Assembly (NCBI GenBank): GCA_905182985.1
Contig: CAJJDN010000002.1
Coordinates: forward strand, 563,441-627,440
DNA length: 64,000 bases
Source: Paramecium sonneborni
Taxonomy: Eukaryota; Ciliophora; Oligohymenophorea; Peniculida; Parameciidae
Reading direction: 5' to 3'
Part shown: piece after piece, positions 36,909 to 49,025 of the stretch
How the letters are laid out: each line of letters begins with the position of its first letter
Position numbering within the stretch: the stretch's first letter is position 1
Notes under the pieces: model-generated
Databases searched by the model: none
What the model was told of the DNA's origin: nothing
What the model saw: the letters and a program-made list of their open reading frames with translations, nothing else
Position numbers and translations under genes: made by a program

Positions 36909-38058
36909 ATGAATCAAATTTAATGTGAGAAATGCTAAATTGTTCCTCAAAAATTTGTTTGTTTAGATTGTGATCACTCATTTTGCCTTTCTTGTTTAGC
37001 CAAATTATTTAAACAAGTATATTTTTTTTAATTTTATCAATAGCATGAAAGTTAAATTCAATGTATAACATGTTATGATAATACTATTTTAGATGATGAA
37101 ACAATTAATGCATTAATGGATGTTAAATTATAATTATTATAACCTCCTATTATAATTCCATATACAACTTCTAAAAAATAAATTAATAAAAAAGATTAAA
37201 TTTAAATAAAAGGTCATCCATTTATTGAAAAACTCAATGTTTCTATTGAAAAATGTTTAGATAACATTAGAATTATTTAATTTGATAAATAAAAAATAAG
37301 AGAAATTTCAAATAAAATTAAATAAGATCTTGAATCAGAATTTAAATTTTTACATACATATTTAGATGATAAACTAGAAGTATTCATGAATGAAATTTCA
37401 AAATTCGAAACTCTAAATTCAACTAATTTATAATAATAAGAAGATGGATATTAAATTGATATTAAAGAGATGTAAATAATGAAAGATGAAATTAAAAGTA
37501 TATTATAATAATAATCTGGAATTTAAAATGATATTGAACAATTTAAAATAATATTAAATAACATAGATGAAATTACTATCAAAACTAATTAATAATATTA
37601 AAGTAATCTTAAAAATTTTTAAGATGAAATATATAAATTACCTCTTAAGTGGACTGATTTTTCAAGTTCTTATAAATCATTTTTCAATAATAATGACTCA
37701 AAAAATATCTTTTAAGTATCAGAATAATAGTAATAAACATAATTTATAACTGCAAATCGTTTGGAAAAAATTCAATAATCTTTAGTGAAGTAAAATTAAT
37801 TGTTAAAAATTTAGTTAAATTTCTTCAACAAATATAAAACCAATTAAAACTTCTCATTAATCTCATCTATCTTTATGTTCTCCTCCAAGAAATAGTTTTC
37901 TTTAAGAGGATTATTAAATTCCAAGAAAATCAAGTAGAGTAGAATTAATTAATAAATTATAAAGTCCAGGTGAATTAAGGGTAAATTCGATGAATAGAAG
38001 AAATACAAAGGCTATGGTACCAAATCTAAATTTGGCAGGAATTTCGTTTATTAAATGA
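36909..38058 (+). CDS. Zinc-finger (RING/B-box-like) coiled-coil protein
   Basis: 365 residues, two introns (37017-37043 and one 25-nt GTAAAATTAATTG...TTTAG intron near 37788-37812). The first 50 residues hold a cysteine/histidine zinc module: CEKCQIV, FVCLDCDHSFCLSCL and QCITC, with CxxC-x-CxxCxH-xxCxxC-x-CxxC spacing resembling B-box or RING-like fingers. A long coiled coil follows (EKLNVSIEKCLDNI, ISKFETLN), then a basic S/P-rich tail. This is a TRIM-like layout; ubiquitin ligase activity is possible but not shown. Confidence 0.75.
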
Positions 38059-38470
38059 TATTTTAATATATATATATAATACTCTTATATTTTCTATAAT
38101 ATTATTCAATTAGTATAGTTGGGCCTTTGAATGTGGATATATTTTTTAATTCAAATCAATTATAAATAAATATTTTGTTAAAAAAATTTAATCTCAAGTC
38201 ATAAATTATTTATTATTCAATATTTATCCTCTTAATTTTAATAAAATAATCAGAATAAAAGAATTTTGAATTGTATACTTTTTATAGATTTATACTAATT
38301 TTTAAAGATTATTACATTTAACATTAGACTAGTTACTAAATATTTAGAATATATCTTGTAAAGACAGATAAAATTAAAAATAATTTTTCATAAATTTTTA
38401 ACTAAATTAATAACTTAGATTATTATAAATTAATTGTTAATACAAAATTATTTAATTTATGAATGATAAA
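38059..38470. other. 3' spacer with (TA)n tract
   Basis: Between the zinc-finger gene stop and the MORN fragment stop (convergent). Starts with a short TA repeat near 38064-38078, then AT-rich sequence. From 38073 on it recurs at 39084. Confidence 0.5.
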
Positions 38471-39043
38471 TCATGTTGATTGATTGGAACTATCATCTAG
38501 TTATTATAATAAATTTTTCTATTAGTCAATAGTTTAATTTAGTTAAATAGCTTATTAATCTGATGAATCTATTTAAATGGTATTTTTTATATTTTAATTT
38601 TCTTAATGATAAGAAACTTATTCATTTTAGTTTTATTCTTCAGCTTGTTCCTGATTGATAAAATTTCCATCTTTGAAATTTCCATCTTAAATTTTTCCAT
38701 CAATAAATTATAAATATCCTTTTCCATGAGGTTTATAATTTTGAATCTATCCTATATAATAATTATCATATTTACCTTTATATATGCTATCATCTGGAAA
38801 TTTGATAATAATATCTTAATTTAATAAAAACTCATCTTTTTAAAATTATCCTTAGTATTTACAATTATTATCTAATAATGTAATAACTCCAAATCCATCC
38901 TTTAAATCTTCAACCCACTCTCCTTCATATGTATATAATTTAGCTAAAAATATAATTAAAATTTATGTTTACTTTAATAAATTCCCATTCCATGTCTTTT
39001 TCCTGCTTTATAAATTCCTTTATATATATCACCATTAGACCAA
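38471..39043 (-). pseudogene. Truncated duplicate of the AVL9-MORN gene 3' end (assembly artefact)
   Basis: Same sequence as the last exons of the gene at 39482-42384 (with the 29-nt intron at 38944-38972), cut off by the N run. Not a real gene. Confidence 0.9.
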
Positions 39044-39083
39044 NNNNNNNNNNNNNNNNNNNNNNNNNNNNNNNNNNNNNNNN
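39044..39083. other. Assembly gap (40 N)
   Basis: Run of 40 unknown bases joining two overlapping contigs; true distance is probably negative. Confidence 1.
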
Positions 39084-39481
39084 TATATAATACTCTTATA
39101 TTTTCTATAATATTATTCAATTAGTATAGTTGGGCCTTTGAATGTGGATATATTTTTTAATTCAAATCAATTATAAATAAATATTTTGTTAAAAAAATTT
39201 AATCTCAAGTCATAAATTATTTATTATTCAATATTTATCCTCTTAATTTTAATAAAATAATCAGAATAAAAGAATTTTGAATTGTATACTTTTTATAGAT
39301 TTATACTAATTTTTAAAGATTATTACATTTAACATTAGACTAGTTACTAAATATTTAGAATATATCTTGTAAAGACAGATAAAATTAAAAATAATTTTTC
39401 ATAAATTTTTAACTAAATTAATAACTTAGATTATTATAAATTAATTGTTAATACAAAATTATTTAATTTATGAATGATAAA

Positions 39482-42384
39482 TCATGTTGATTGATTGGAA
39501 CTATCATCTAGTTATTATAATAAATTTTTCTATTAGTCAATAGTTTAATTTAGTTAAATAGCTTATTAATCTGATGAATCTATTTAAATGGTATTTTTTA
39601 TATTTTAATTTTCTTAATGATAAGAAACTTATTCATTTTAGTTTTATTCTTCAGCTTGTTCCTGATTGATAAAATTTCCATCTTTGAAATTTCCATCTTA
39701 AATTTTTCCATCAATAAATTATAAATATCCTTTTCCATGAGGTTTATAATTTTGAATCTATCCTATATAATAATTATCATATTTACCTTTATATATGCTA
39801 TCATCTGGAAATTTGATAATAATATCTTAATTTAATAAAAACTCATCTTTTTAAAATTATCCTTAGTATTTACAATTATTATCTAATAATGTAATAACTC
39901 CAAATCCATCCTTTAAATCTTCAACCCACTCTCCTTCATATGTATATAATTTAGCTAAAAATATAATTAAAATTTATGTTTACTTTAATAAATTCCCATT
40001 CCATGTCTTTTTCCTGCTTTATAAATTCCTTTATATATATCACCATTAGACCAAACATATTAACCTTCTCCTTAAAACAACCCTTCTAAAAATTAACCAA
40101 CATAAACATCTTTATTTGGTAATATTAATTTTCCAGTTCCACTATAAGATCCATTTTTAAACCATCCTTCATAAATTAAATTATCTTTTTATAAATTTCC
40201 ATATCCATTAAATTAATTATATCTGAATTAAAAATTATATATTTACTCAAAATGACCATTATATTAAAATTCATTTACAACAATTAATATACCATCCCCA
40301 TGAAATTTATTACTTTTAAATTAACCCTTATATTAAAATTTCTTATCCATTAATTTTTCATATCTTCCTTAACCATTCTTAATAAAATCTTGAATCTAAC
40401 CTAAATATACCCTTTTTTAAAATAATTCAATCATTCCACCATATTACATATTTCCTATATAAATATCTGCATTCTCAAACACTTTGTAAAATGGCACTGT
40501 TGAACTCTTATCAAAACATTCTGAATTAGTAATTATTGAATAATCAAATGATTTTAACCAATTTAATCCATTTTCAGTTTTAGTAATCCAATAAATAATA
40601 CCTTTTCTATTATTTTTTCTTATCACTCTCATTAAATCATAGAGTAAATTACGATATTCCTTAATTTTTAATTCTTCAACTAAATCTTCTTTATGTTTCT
40701 TTATTTCTAATTTTTACGGGTCTTAAGATGCATTTTCTTCATCATCAGAGCTCTTTTTATTATAGATTCTAATATTACATCTTATGGACTTATTTCTTAT
40801 TTAATTATCATACTCTTTCTAGTTCTTATTGCAGTCAACTTATTTATCCTTTCATCAAATGTTTATAAATTCATAACAAAATAACTAATTTCAGATAAAA
40901 CTTTTATTTAATGATCATGAATTATTTTTCTAATCCAATCTTCACTTCCTTAAAATGTAATCTTCTGATTTTAAATAGGTATTAACTTTTTTAATTAATC
41001 TTATTAATTTTAATCCAATTATTTTAAACATTCTGTATTAATAGCACTATAAAGTTATTTTTCAGTTAATTTAAGACTTTATTATACAAATATATTACTT
41101 TAATAATTTCTTATGTTATTCTTTTAAAATATTTAATTCTCCTGTATCAATATCAATTATTATCTCAGGATTTAATGAATTAAGACCCTTAATAAATTTA
41201 TTTGTAGTCCCTATTAAATAACCTTTAATATTGTTGTTCTATAATATATTAATGTCTGTCACACTAAAATGCATAAATAATCGATAAGATTCTGTAAATA
41301 TTTTAAATGGTAAACCAAAATTACTTAAATAACTTGCCTTAACATAAATGAATTTAATTACCTATAATAATGACTTTTTAGATTACAAATTAAAATTCAA
41401 TAAACCTGGAATTAATGATAATATGCTTATAATAAATCTAGAACAAACACTAGAAGATTATGAGTAAATAATTATTTTTAATTAAAATTAAATGGCTTTA
41501 AGAATTTTAAATATTTTATCTTTAAAAATCTAAAATATTCCAATCAAATTTGTATCTGTATATAAGGCTGAAATCTCAACATTCTTTAAATCAAAAGTTT
41601 ATAAAATACTGTCAAATGCATAATTTAAGATTGACATATCTTTAAAGTCTTATAATTGAAAATAAGCTTATATTGTAGGTTCTAATCTACTCTTAATATA
41701 TCCAAAAAGAGGTACAAAAGATAATAAACAGATAGCCTTTTAGATATGTCCTCTAGTTAATTCTGGGTTTTATTTTTTCAATTCTTCTGTTACTTTTATC
41801 TATTTAAAACATGTTACACCAAATAATTGTTTTATTTGACCATTTATTTATGAATCAAAATTAAAATATAAATAGTCTTCATTTGCATTATGTACAGCAT
41901 CTGGTAAAGCACATATTGTCACTGTATTGATTATATTTTCTTTATCATTTGTAAATTATGATAATTCTGGATAACAATATTCAATTTCTGATCCTCTTTT
42001 ATGATGAAATCCAACTGCAAATATTGCTAATACTGGAGTTTATTCTTCTTAAACAGTATATAATTCCATTAATTTTTATTGTAATTCAAAATCAAACATT
42101 TATTCAGGATTCTTAAAGATTTCCTAAACTTTTTTAACAAATCCTTATGATTCTCTATTTAGATTTACTTAAATTAAATTATTCGATGTCATAATCTCCC
42201 AATAATTGTAACATTTTTCTGAATTTAAATATTTCCTCATATATCGTTCTTTTCTAGTTAGTCTATGCTTATTTTAATCTTCCTAAACATTTTAATTTAA
42301 CTTTTTCTACAACCACTTTTTCATAAAATTAATTAAGAAATGTTATTAATCTAATAAATATATTTCTAAATTAACATATTGCAT
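39482..42384 (-). CDS. AVL9-type DENN protein fused to MORN repeats
   Basis: About 940 residues. Introns at 41077-41098, 40753-40778 and 39955-39983 are needed; a fourth of 24 nt (GTAATTAAATTC...TTAAG near 41360) is optional. The N-terminal ~550 residues match AVL9, a DENN-family protein of late secretory traffic: LAIFAVGFHHKRGSEIEY, TICALPDAVHNANEDYLYF, LFGVTCFKQI, HIQKAICLLSFVPLFGYI. Then comes a charged linker (SSDDEENASQ) and about ten MORN repeats (GQGRYEK, YNGHFEQ, YEGEWVEDLKDGFG, YKGKYDN, NYKPHGKGY), which bind lipids or support cytoskeletal attachment. DENN domains usually act on Rab GTPases. The fusion would place an AVL9 trafficking module on a membrane scaffold. ATG choice: first of two in-frame Met. 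Confidence 0.85.
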
Positions 42385-42756
42385 AAATAAATCAAAAGTT
42401 AAAAAAAAATATTCTTTTTATCAATTTCATAAATGTTATATATTTTTAATCTATATTTTGTAAAAATTATATATTGATTTAGAATATAAATTTATCAAGA
42501 ATTGACCAAAAGTTAAGAACATTTTAAATCTTGAATTTTATTTTTCAGATATATAGACGAAGAAACTAATGCAATTAATAATAGTTTAGATGCCATATAA
42601 ATTGATGATGATGATAGTATATTAAAATTTAATATTCTATATTTTAACAACAGAGGATTAAATGTTTGCTAAGATTTGTTAACAATCCTCAATCGAAATA
42701 ATAAAATTATAAAATATTGATGCAATAATGAGTACAAATATAATCTATGATAACTT
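42385..42756. other. Spacer with a short plus-strand coding remnant
   Basis: At about 42549-42720 a plus-strand frame of ~57 codons ends in TGA and has coding-like content (YIDEETNAINNSLDAIQIDD), preceded by an intron-like TTTTTCAG. No start found. Likely the relic of a lost gene. Confidence 0.3.
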
Positions 42757-43662
42757 TCATAAATTTGTTCTCCCTAATTCCATTACACTCATGTCAAGCT
42801 TTCTGTACATACTTAATAAAGCTTTGATTTTAATAGGTTTTTAATCAGGGTTTTTTTAACTTACAACAGAATTATCATTTGAATAATGTGAGATTGAAGC
42901 ATTACTTTTACTTGCAAAAGTATTAATAAATCGTTTTTTAGCTAATTATTATCTATAGATTTATCTTTCTTCTGGAGTAGAAGTACGATTTAATTAGTCA
43001 ATTTTTTTGTTAGGAGTTTTAATCAAATTTTTAGATAGCTATTTGATTAACTCTTATGGTGTTAAAATATTTCTATTTATTTTACTACAAGAATTTATTT
43101 TTTTAGATTAAGAGCTATAATTTTCTAATTAAGATTTATTTTAACATTATATTTCTTATTATAGTATTTTATTGTATTAAATAAGCTATTTCTTAAACCC
43201 AGGATTAGGGTTGATTATTAATCTTTTTTCTTTCACAAAATAAAATGTTTTCTCATAAGTCCAATTATGAGATTTCATTATAAAGGCAATAACACAAGCA
43301 CTTGATCTAGAAATCCCAGCAGCACAATGTACTAAAACTGATCCATTATTTAATCCATTGAAAATTTCATTGTTGATTGCTTCAAAATGATTAATGATTT
43401 AAGCTTTGTCTGAATCCTCAACCTTAAAAATCTAACTTGATAATAAGAATTATTGTACTTTGTGTGTTATGTTTAAATTCTGCTTGAAACTTATAAAAAG
43501 ATCATTGGCCACTGTTATTACAGTTTTGATGTTCTTTTAATTCAATAATGTAAGATTTTAAGCAGCATTTAGATTTCCTAACCAGAGTGCTCCTTGTTAA
43601 TTAGCTTCTTCTAATATTATGTCCATATCATTCACATTCACTAAAAGTAAATGTTTTTTCAT
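42757..43662 (-). CDS. Dual-specificity protein phosphatase
   Basis: 301 residues, no intron. N-terminal ~160 residues are a DSP catalytic domain: ALWLGNLNAAQN at the start, the D-loop VEDSD, the signature VHCAAGISRSS (Cys113, Arg119 of CxxxxxR) and AFIMKSHNWTYEKTF after it. The C-terminal ~130 residues are basic, S/T/Q-rich and without a recognised domain. Such small DSPs remove phosphate from both Tyr and Ser/Thr, often on MAP kinases. It starts 64 bp after the stop of the HTH gene on the same strand. Confidence 0.92.
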
Positions 43663-43726
43663 GGATTTTAATATAAGACTGAGAATTTTTATAATAAAAT
43701 GTTATTATAAAAATTTCATAAGAAAC

Positions 43727-44448
43727 TCATTTTAATTCTTCTTTGACTAGAGGTACTTAAAAGGATAATATCTTTTATTAAAGAGACTAAGAAATGTTGA
43801 GAATAAAATTACAGAAATAATCAAGGTTAGGTGGAAATTAACTAATTTTTGTTTTTCTAATTCTCTTTAACAAGTAGCAAGTTCTAATTAGGCATTTTTC
43901 TATTCTAAATTTTGAGCTGATACTATATTTTTAGTTGTCTTTGCTATTAATAATTGATGTTGATGTAATAAACTATTTGTAATATGTTAATCAATTGGCT
44001 AGAGATTACTTAGATTTATAAATAAGTACTTTTAAATCAGGAGAAAAACTTTTTTTTTTTGATTAAATATCTCTATCCAGATCATACATAGATTAAATCT
44101 TTCTCTCAACTTAAATACTATTTTCTTTTTCCTATTTTTCTTTCCTTTATTTCTCCCTTGTCTTCTTTTTTCCTATTCGCCCTTCTTTTCTATATGTTTA
44201 TAAAATTGCTTTAGCAGTGCTAAAATTGACATTAAATTCTTTAGCTGCTTCTTTGATAGTAGCTTCTTTTGATAAAATTCGTTTCAACAATAGAACCCTT
44301 TTTGATTGATCTATGACGGCATATTTTTTCAAAAAATCTTTTGGTTTTTAATCAAAGTTGCTTGCCTCAAGTTTAAGTCTTTTAATATAAATATAATATT
44401 TAACTGAGAATTTGGAGAAAACTATTCCTCATCATCTGAAGGTATCAT
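43727..44448 (-). CDS. HTH-domain coiled-coil protein
   Basis: 212 residues with three introns (44379-44404, 43999-44029, 43787-43812). Residues ~35-80 form a helix-turn-helix of the homeodomain-like, transposase/Psq type: VLLLKRILSKEATIKEAAKE, FNVNFSTAKAILQTYRKEGR. A lysine-rich segment (GKKKTREKQRKEKQEKE) follows, then a coiled coil (QNLEQKNAQLELATCQREL). Similar HTH plus coiled-coil proteins are common in ciliates and may derive from transposon DNA-binding domains; this origin is inference. Nuclear DNA-binding role likely. Confidence 0.7.
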
Positions 44449-45591
44449 TTTATGTTAATATAAAAGGTAAAATTAATGTAAAAATAAATTCCTCAATATT
44501 TTGATAAATTTTTAGAAATTATAAAGGAATTTATTTATATTTCACTTATCATTAGATAATTTAAAAATTTTATGAATAAATTTCTATGTATACCTTTTCT
44601 GTGTGACATTCTTTTTATTTCTGAATTTATTTTTTTCATTTATCTTTTAAACAATCTTTTTTCTTTTTCTGTAATTAAATTCCTTAAAGAATTTTATTTA
44701 AGTAATCCCAAATTGATTCTTGTATAGGAGTATTTATAAAAAGTTAAGAAATTATATGAATCATCTTAGCTAATATAATGTAATAAAGACGAGAAATCAA
44801 ACAATTTTGTAAACTTAAATTATGCATTTTTAGATTAAATATAATAAAAGAAATTTATGATTTAATTAATAATATTATTGAAAATAAATAAACTCTATTA
44901 AATTGATTTAATTGCTTATAAAATAGAAAGATTAGATAAAATAATTAGTGTAACTTTAGAACTATTTTCTAATGTAAATTAGGATAAATAAAATTAGAAT
45001 CTTATGATAATTTATTAAAAAAATGAATTAAGTTAATAAAAAATATAATCTAAGAAATTTTATAATGAATTTAAAATTAATCAATAGTAAAAAATTATTT
45101 TATCAATCTTCTTTTTTTTTTATTTAATTCATCATTCCCTATTAATTAATTTTAAAATTTTCATCATTATCTTTATTACAAAATTTTAAATCTTCATCTT
45201 AATCTTCCTCTTTTATTTAATCAAAACTAATTAACATAAAGATTTTCTCATTTAACTTGGTAAAATCCGTTCTCTTCTACAAGCATCCAGAAATCCCAAA
45301 CTGACTTTGCAATATCTTTGCTTACTCCTTTATTTTTATTCCAACTAATTTATCTTTGGACCCTATACAAATCCATTATGCTATCAATAAGTAGTTAATT
45401 ACTTCATATCAAAAAAAATTTTTATTTTAAAAAAAGAGCTAAGTTTTATCTCTAAAAATTCAGATAATAATTCAATTATTATTTTGATCAAATAATCTTT
45501 CTTGTATAACTATAACTTTGTTTACAAGAAATTCCATAAAAGATTACATTTAATTAATTATTTATATAATGAGTTATAATAAAATTATATT
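44449..45591. other. Long gap with scattered coding-like fragments
   Basis: Plus strand 44815-45110 has several short open stretches with protein-like composition (KEIYDLINNIIENKQ) interrupted by stops. Minus strand 45248-45400 has a ~45-codon frame from ATG 45376 (KGVSKDIAKSVWDFWMLVEE) ending in TGA. Neither can be extended into a gene. They look like pseudogene traces; the rest is AT-rich. Confidence 0.3.
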
Positions 45592-47262
45592 TCACTCTTC
45601 TAAATTTTACAAATCTTATTTTCTCTTATTTTTCCAATTCGAAATAATATCGTTATTATTTAAGAATTAAAATTGTATATCCTTATAATCTAAAAATTAA
45701 ATACTTAGTGATTTTATTTTTTAATCTCGTTTTATTTATGTTCTTCTAAAATCTGCTATGATTAAGGAGATGATTGCATAGGACTTTAAAAAGGGGATTT
45801 GACTGTGAAATGATTGTTATAAAAATATAAAGGAGAATAAACAATTGATGATGGTTATTGATTTTGCTAGTTTATATCTAATAAATTTGGAAATTGTTCA
45901 TCCTGTAAATAAAATTCTTATCTTTAAAAATGATTATCAGTTTATGCATAAACATTACTAAAACTTAATTCAGTAGCTGTCTCTTTTATGTAATTATTTT
46001 ATTTGTATTGTTATTATTATTCTTATATTTTAGGCGAGTCAGGTAGTATTTTAGTTGATATTCTATTTTACTCACTAAATTTATTTTTGATATCTGGACT
46101 TAACCAACATCCAAAATGATTCAAATCAGATATGCTACTTCTATTTTCTATGCTTTATGAATCATAATTTCCTTAGGTTGAAAAACAAAATTAATTATTA
46201 AGTTATTAAAGTAAATACATATAATAATTTTCCTACTTGACTGCATCCTATTCGCATTTATCTATTTCAGTTTCAATTTTTTTTTCTTAAATAAGAATAT
46301 CCTTTTCAGCTTTTTATACTAAAAGTTTTTGTGTTATTTCTTTCTCATTTTTATCTTTAGGAATATCAATTAATTTACATTCTATGTCTATATTTTTTTG
46401 ATCAGAATTTATTAAGTTTTTTTTTGTCAAATATTAGTTTATTGCAATTAATTCATCAATATCATCATCTTATTCTTAATAAATTCTATGAACTAAACTT
46501 TTATATCTAAAAATAATTGAATTAACACTTACCTATTCTTAACTTAATTTTCAGTTCTACCATCTAAAACTTTAGATATCTTTGACCATTTTTTGCCATT
46601 CTTCATAACTAAAGATAATAATTAAGTATCTTCTTGATCTGTCCAGCTTGACCTAAGAAATAATTATATATTTTTTATTAAACTTTTTCAAAACAGGATT
46701 CAAATAATTCATCCATCTTTCTCTAACTTATTTTGGAGTTCTAACATACATACCATTATTATGATTATATAATTCTAATGCTATTTCAGTCCAAATATGT
46801 TTTCCTTATTTTACACTATTACGTAATTTACTTATAATTCATACTTCATCTATAACTTTATGATATCGTCCTCTTCTTTTTCCCAAATTAGGCTTTTAGC
46901 CATAGGAGTTATTAAAGTTATCCATCTTTATTTCAATATTTATTCTTCAAATCCTAAAATATTTGTTAATTCTCTCCATTCTTCTGTAGTAGGATTGACA
47001 TTTTTTTTGTTTTTCATCTGAAAATATTTAATCATAATCAATATAAAAAGCTATTTGCTCTATTTGTCCCATTTCTTATTTAATTTATGATAATCCTGGT
47101 TTAAAAGCCTTATATAAAATTATAATATGACTTTTGTGAAATTTCATAAAAATTTGGATTGATTAGGCTTTCTTTGCTTTTAAATTGATTTCTATAATAA
47201 CAAGGAATGTCTATTTGTTTATAATTATTCATATTATTAAGGAAGTCTTGCAAATTTTGCAT
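45592..47262 (-). CDS. MYB-type transcription factor with Q-rich C-terminus
   Basis: 512 residues, five introns (47109-47131, 46816-46844, 46653-46683, 46507-46532, 45682-45704). At ~60-110 a homeodomain-like module (LNKKWDKQSKQLF, TTEEWRELTNILGF, QRWI) comes first. A MYB repeat follows (LIWEKEEDDIIKL, HIWTEIALELY, QVRERWMNYLNP), then a canonical one (SSWTDQEDTQLLSLVMKNG, KWSKISKVLDGRTENQVKNR). The second half is Q/N/S-rich, polyglutamine mostly written as TAA and TAG, probably an activation region. Start chosen at the first ATG that joins the modules through a GTC...AAG intron; a shorter start at 47017 is possible. The last intron also ends AAG, less certain. Confidence 0.82.
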
Positions 47263-47663
47263 TACAATTTATGTGACTAAATCTTAATAATAAATATTTA
47301 ATTAGTTATTACACCAGTTAGTTGTAATTTAATTTCAGTTAAATTTCAATATAATAATAATCACCAGAAATATTCTGTGATTTTATTATAAGAAAATTCA
47401 CATTTTATTAAAATGCTAGAATAATAATAATATTAATATATAAAAGAAAATTAACAATCTAAATATAAAGTCAAATATCATAATTTAAGAAAGATATTTA
47501 AATACAAAAATAACGGTCAACTTACAAAAGTTTAACTATGAATAGAAGTTCATAAAAAATAAAATTAACATAAATAATATAAAAATTAATCTTAAAAAGT
47601 GATATACTTATAATGAATTAAAAAAAAAAAATGGAATAAGAGTTATTAAATAGTGTAATAAAA
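47263..47663. other. Intergenic, AT-rich
   Basis: Upstream of the second MYB gene and downstream of the FCP/NLI phosphatase gene (same strand). Nothing recognised. Confidence 0.55.
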
Positions 47664-48696
47664 TCAACAATTACTAATTTCAAATGTTTCACGACTTTCA
47701 TCATCTGTCTAATCTTCTAATTTAATTTCAATATTAGGTGAATTTAAGTTAGCTTCAGCTCTTAATTCAATTTCTTCTACATCACAATGATTAACAGTGT
47801 GAGTTCTTTGTGCTTATTAAACATCAGATTTTTTATTAGGACTCTAATTATTTAAAATCATAGATTAAGATAATAAATTTTTTTTTTGAGGTTTTCTTTA
47901 AGTCAATTCATTCATTAGAAATTATTAATATAATTAAGAAACTGGGCGTACATCATTTTACTTAATTTTTAATAAAATATATAATATACCTAACTTAACC
48001 AAATTAGAAAGGGTAGAAGAGATTCAAGTACATTGTCATTTTTGTCTGAAGTGAAGTCTTTAATCAAAAATCCATTTTCTGGTTAAAAAATAAATGACAT
48101 TTGAGAGTTCTATAAAAAATAAATTAAATTCTTACATCGATAATTAAAACATCTTTTAAACTTCTTCCTAATTTATTCAAATTTTTAGTTAAACCTCCTT
48201 AAATTTAAGTACAACTATCTCTGTATAATCTTGTTAATGCTCTTCTTGATGGATCTATAATGTCCATAACAGGATCTGCATATTCTTTTAAACTAGCGGT
48301 CCACATTATAACCTCAAAGTATTCACTTAAAGTATCAATAAAATTTTCAACTCCAGGTCTTACAGCTACATACACTTTAAACAATTAACTTTACACTATG
48401 ATCTATAATATTAGATAATAATACATCTAATGAAAAATCAAAACCATTATCTGGTTTAAATTAACTGTGTACTAATGTTTCATCTAAATCTAAAACACAA
48501 ATTTTTCTGCTCTCATATATATATTTTTCAATAATACATGTGATTTAGGTGTATCTATTCCCAGTTAATACTTTTCATTAGTTTTATGCGTTTTCTTTCT
48601 AAAAAAATAAATGCAAGAACATAATCTCTCAAAAAGATTTGGTTATCTTTCTTATTATTCCTGTTACTACTAATATATAATCTCATTTGTATTCAT
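47664..48696 (-). CDS. FCP1/NLI-interacting (SCP-type) phosphatase
   Basis: About 310 residues. Introns: 48512-48537 (or a 17-nt alternative just upstream), 48375-48396, 48110-48135 and 47961-47989. HAD-type catalytic core: CVLDLDETLVHS gives the DxDxT/V nucleophile motif, followed by YVAVRPGVENFIDTL, VIMWTASLKEYADPVMD, LTRLYRDSC and LGRSLKDVLIID. Members dephosphorylate the RNA polymerase II C-terminal domain or related substrates. The C-terminal ~110 residues are polar and acidic (ETFEISNC end). The exact 5' splice pattern is uncertain because both candidate introns keep the frame and neither is canonical. A relative lies at 62897-64000. Confidence 0.85.
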
Positions 48697-49025
48697 TGTT
48701 GATTATTTGAATTATGAATTAAAATTAACATAAAATTTTTTTATTATAAAATGAATATCCCAACAATTCTTAAATTGATTTCATATAATTTGATTGTATA
48801 AGATTTTCAATGCAGAATATTTTTAAAATATAATTCAAACAATGAAAGAATTACTTGAATTATTAATGATAAATCATATTTAGTAGATTGTTGTATTGTT
48901 TATAAATTTTTAATGATTTAATTAGAAATCAAGAATTCTTTAAATAGTATTATGAGAAATTAAAAATAGAATATGTTGATGAATTTAGGATAAAGTATGG
49001 AAAATATATTAATATATAACTGAAA
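48697..49025. other. Intergenic, AT-rich
   Basis: Promoter side of the FCP/NLI gene and 3' side of the Q-rich gene. Nothing recognised. Confidence 0.5.

Larger units (their letters stand above)
38073..40054. repeat. Exact direct repeat of 971 bp around a 40-N gap (assembly overlap)
   Basis: Bases 38073-39043 are identical to 39084-40054. The 40 N (39044-39083) stand exactly between the two copies, so the gap is a scaffolding join between contigs whose ends overlap and should be collapsed. Confidence 0.95.
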
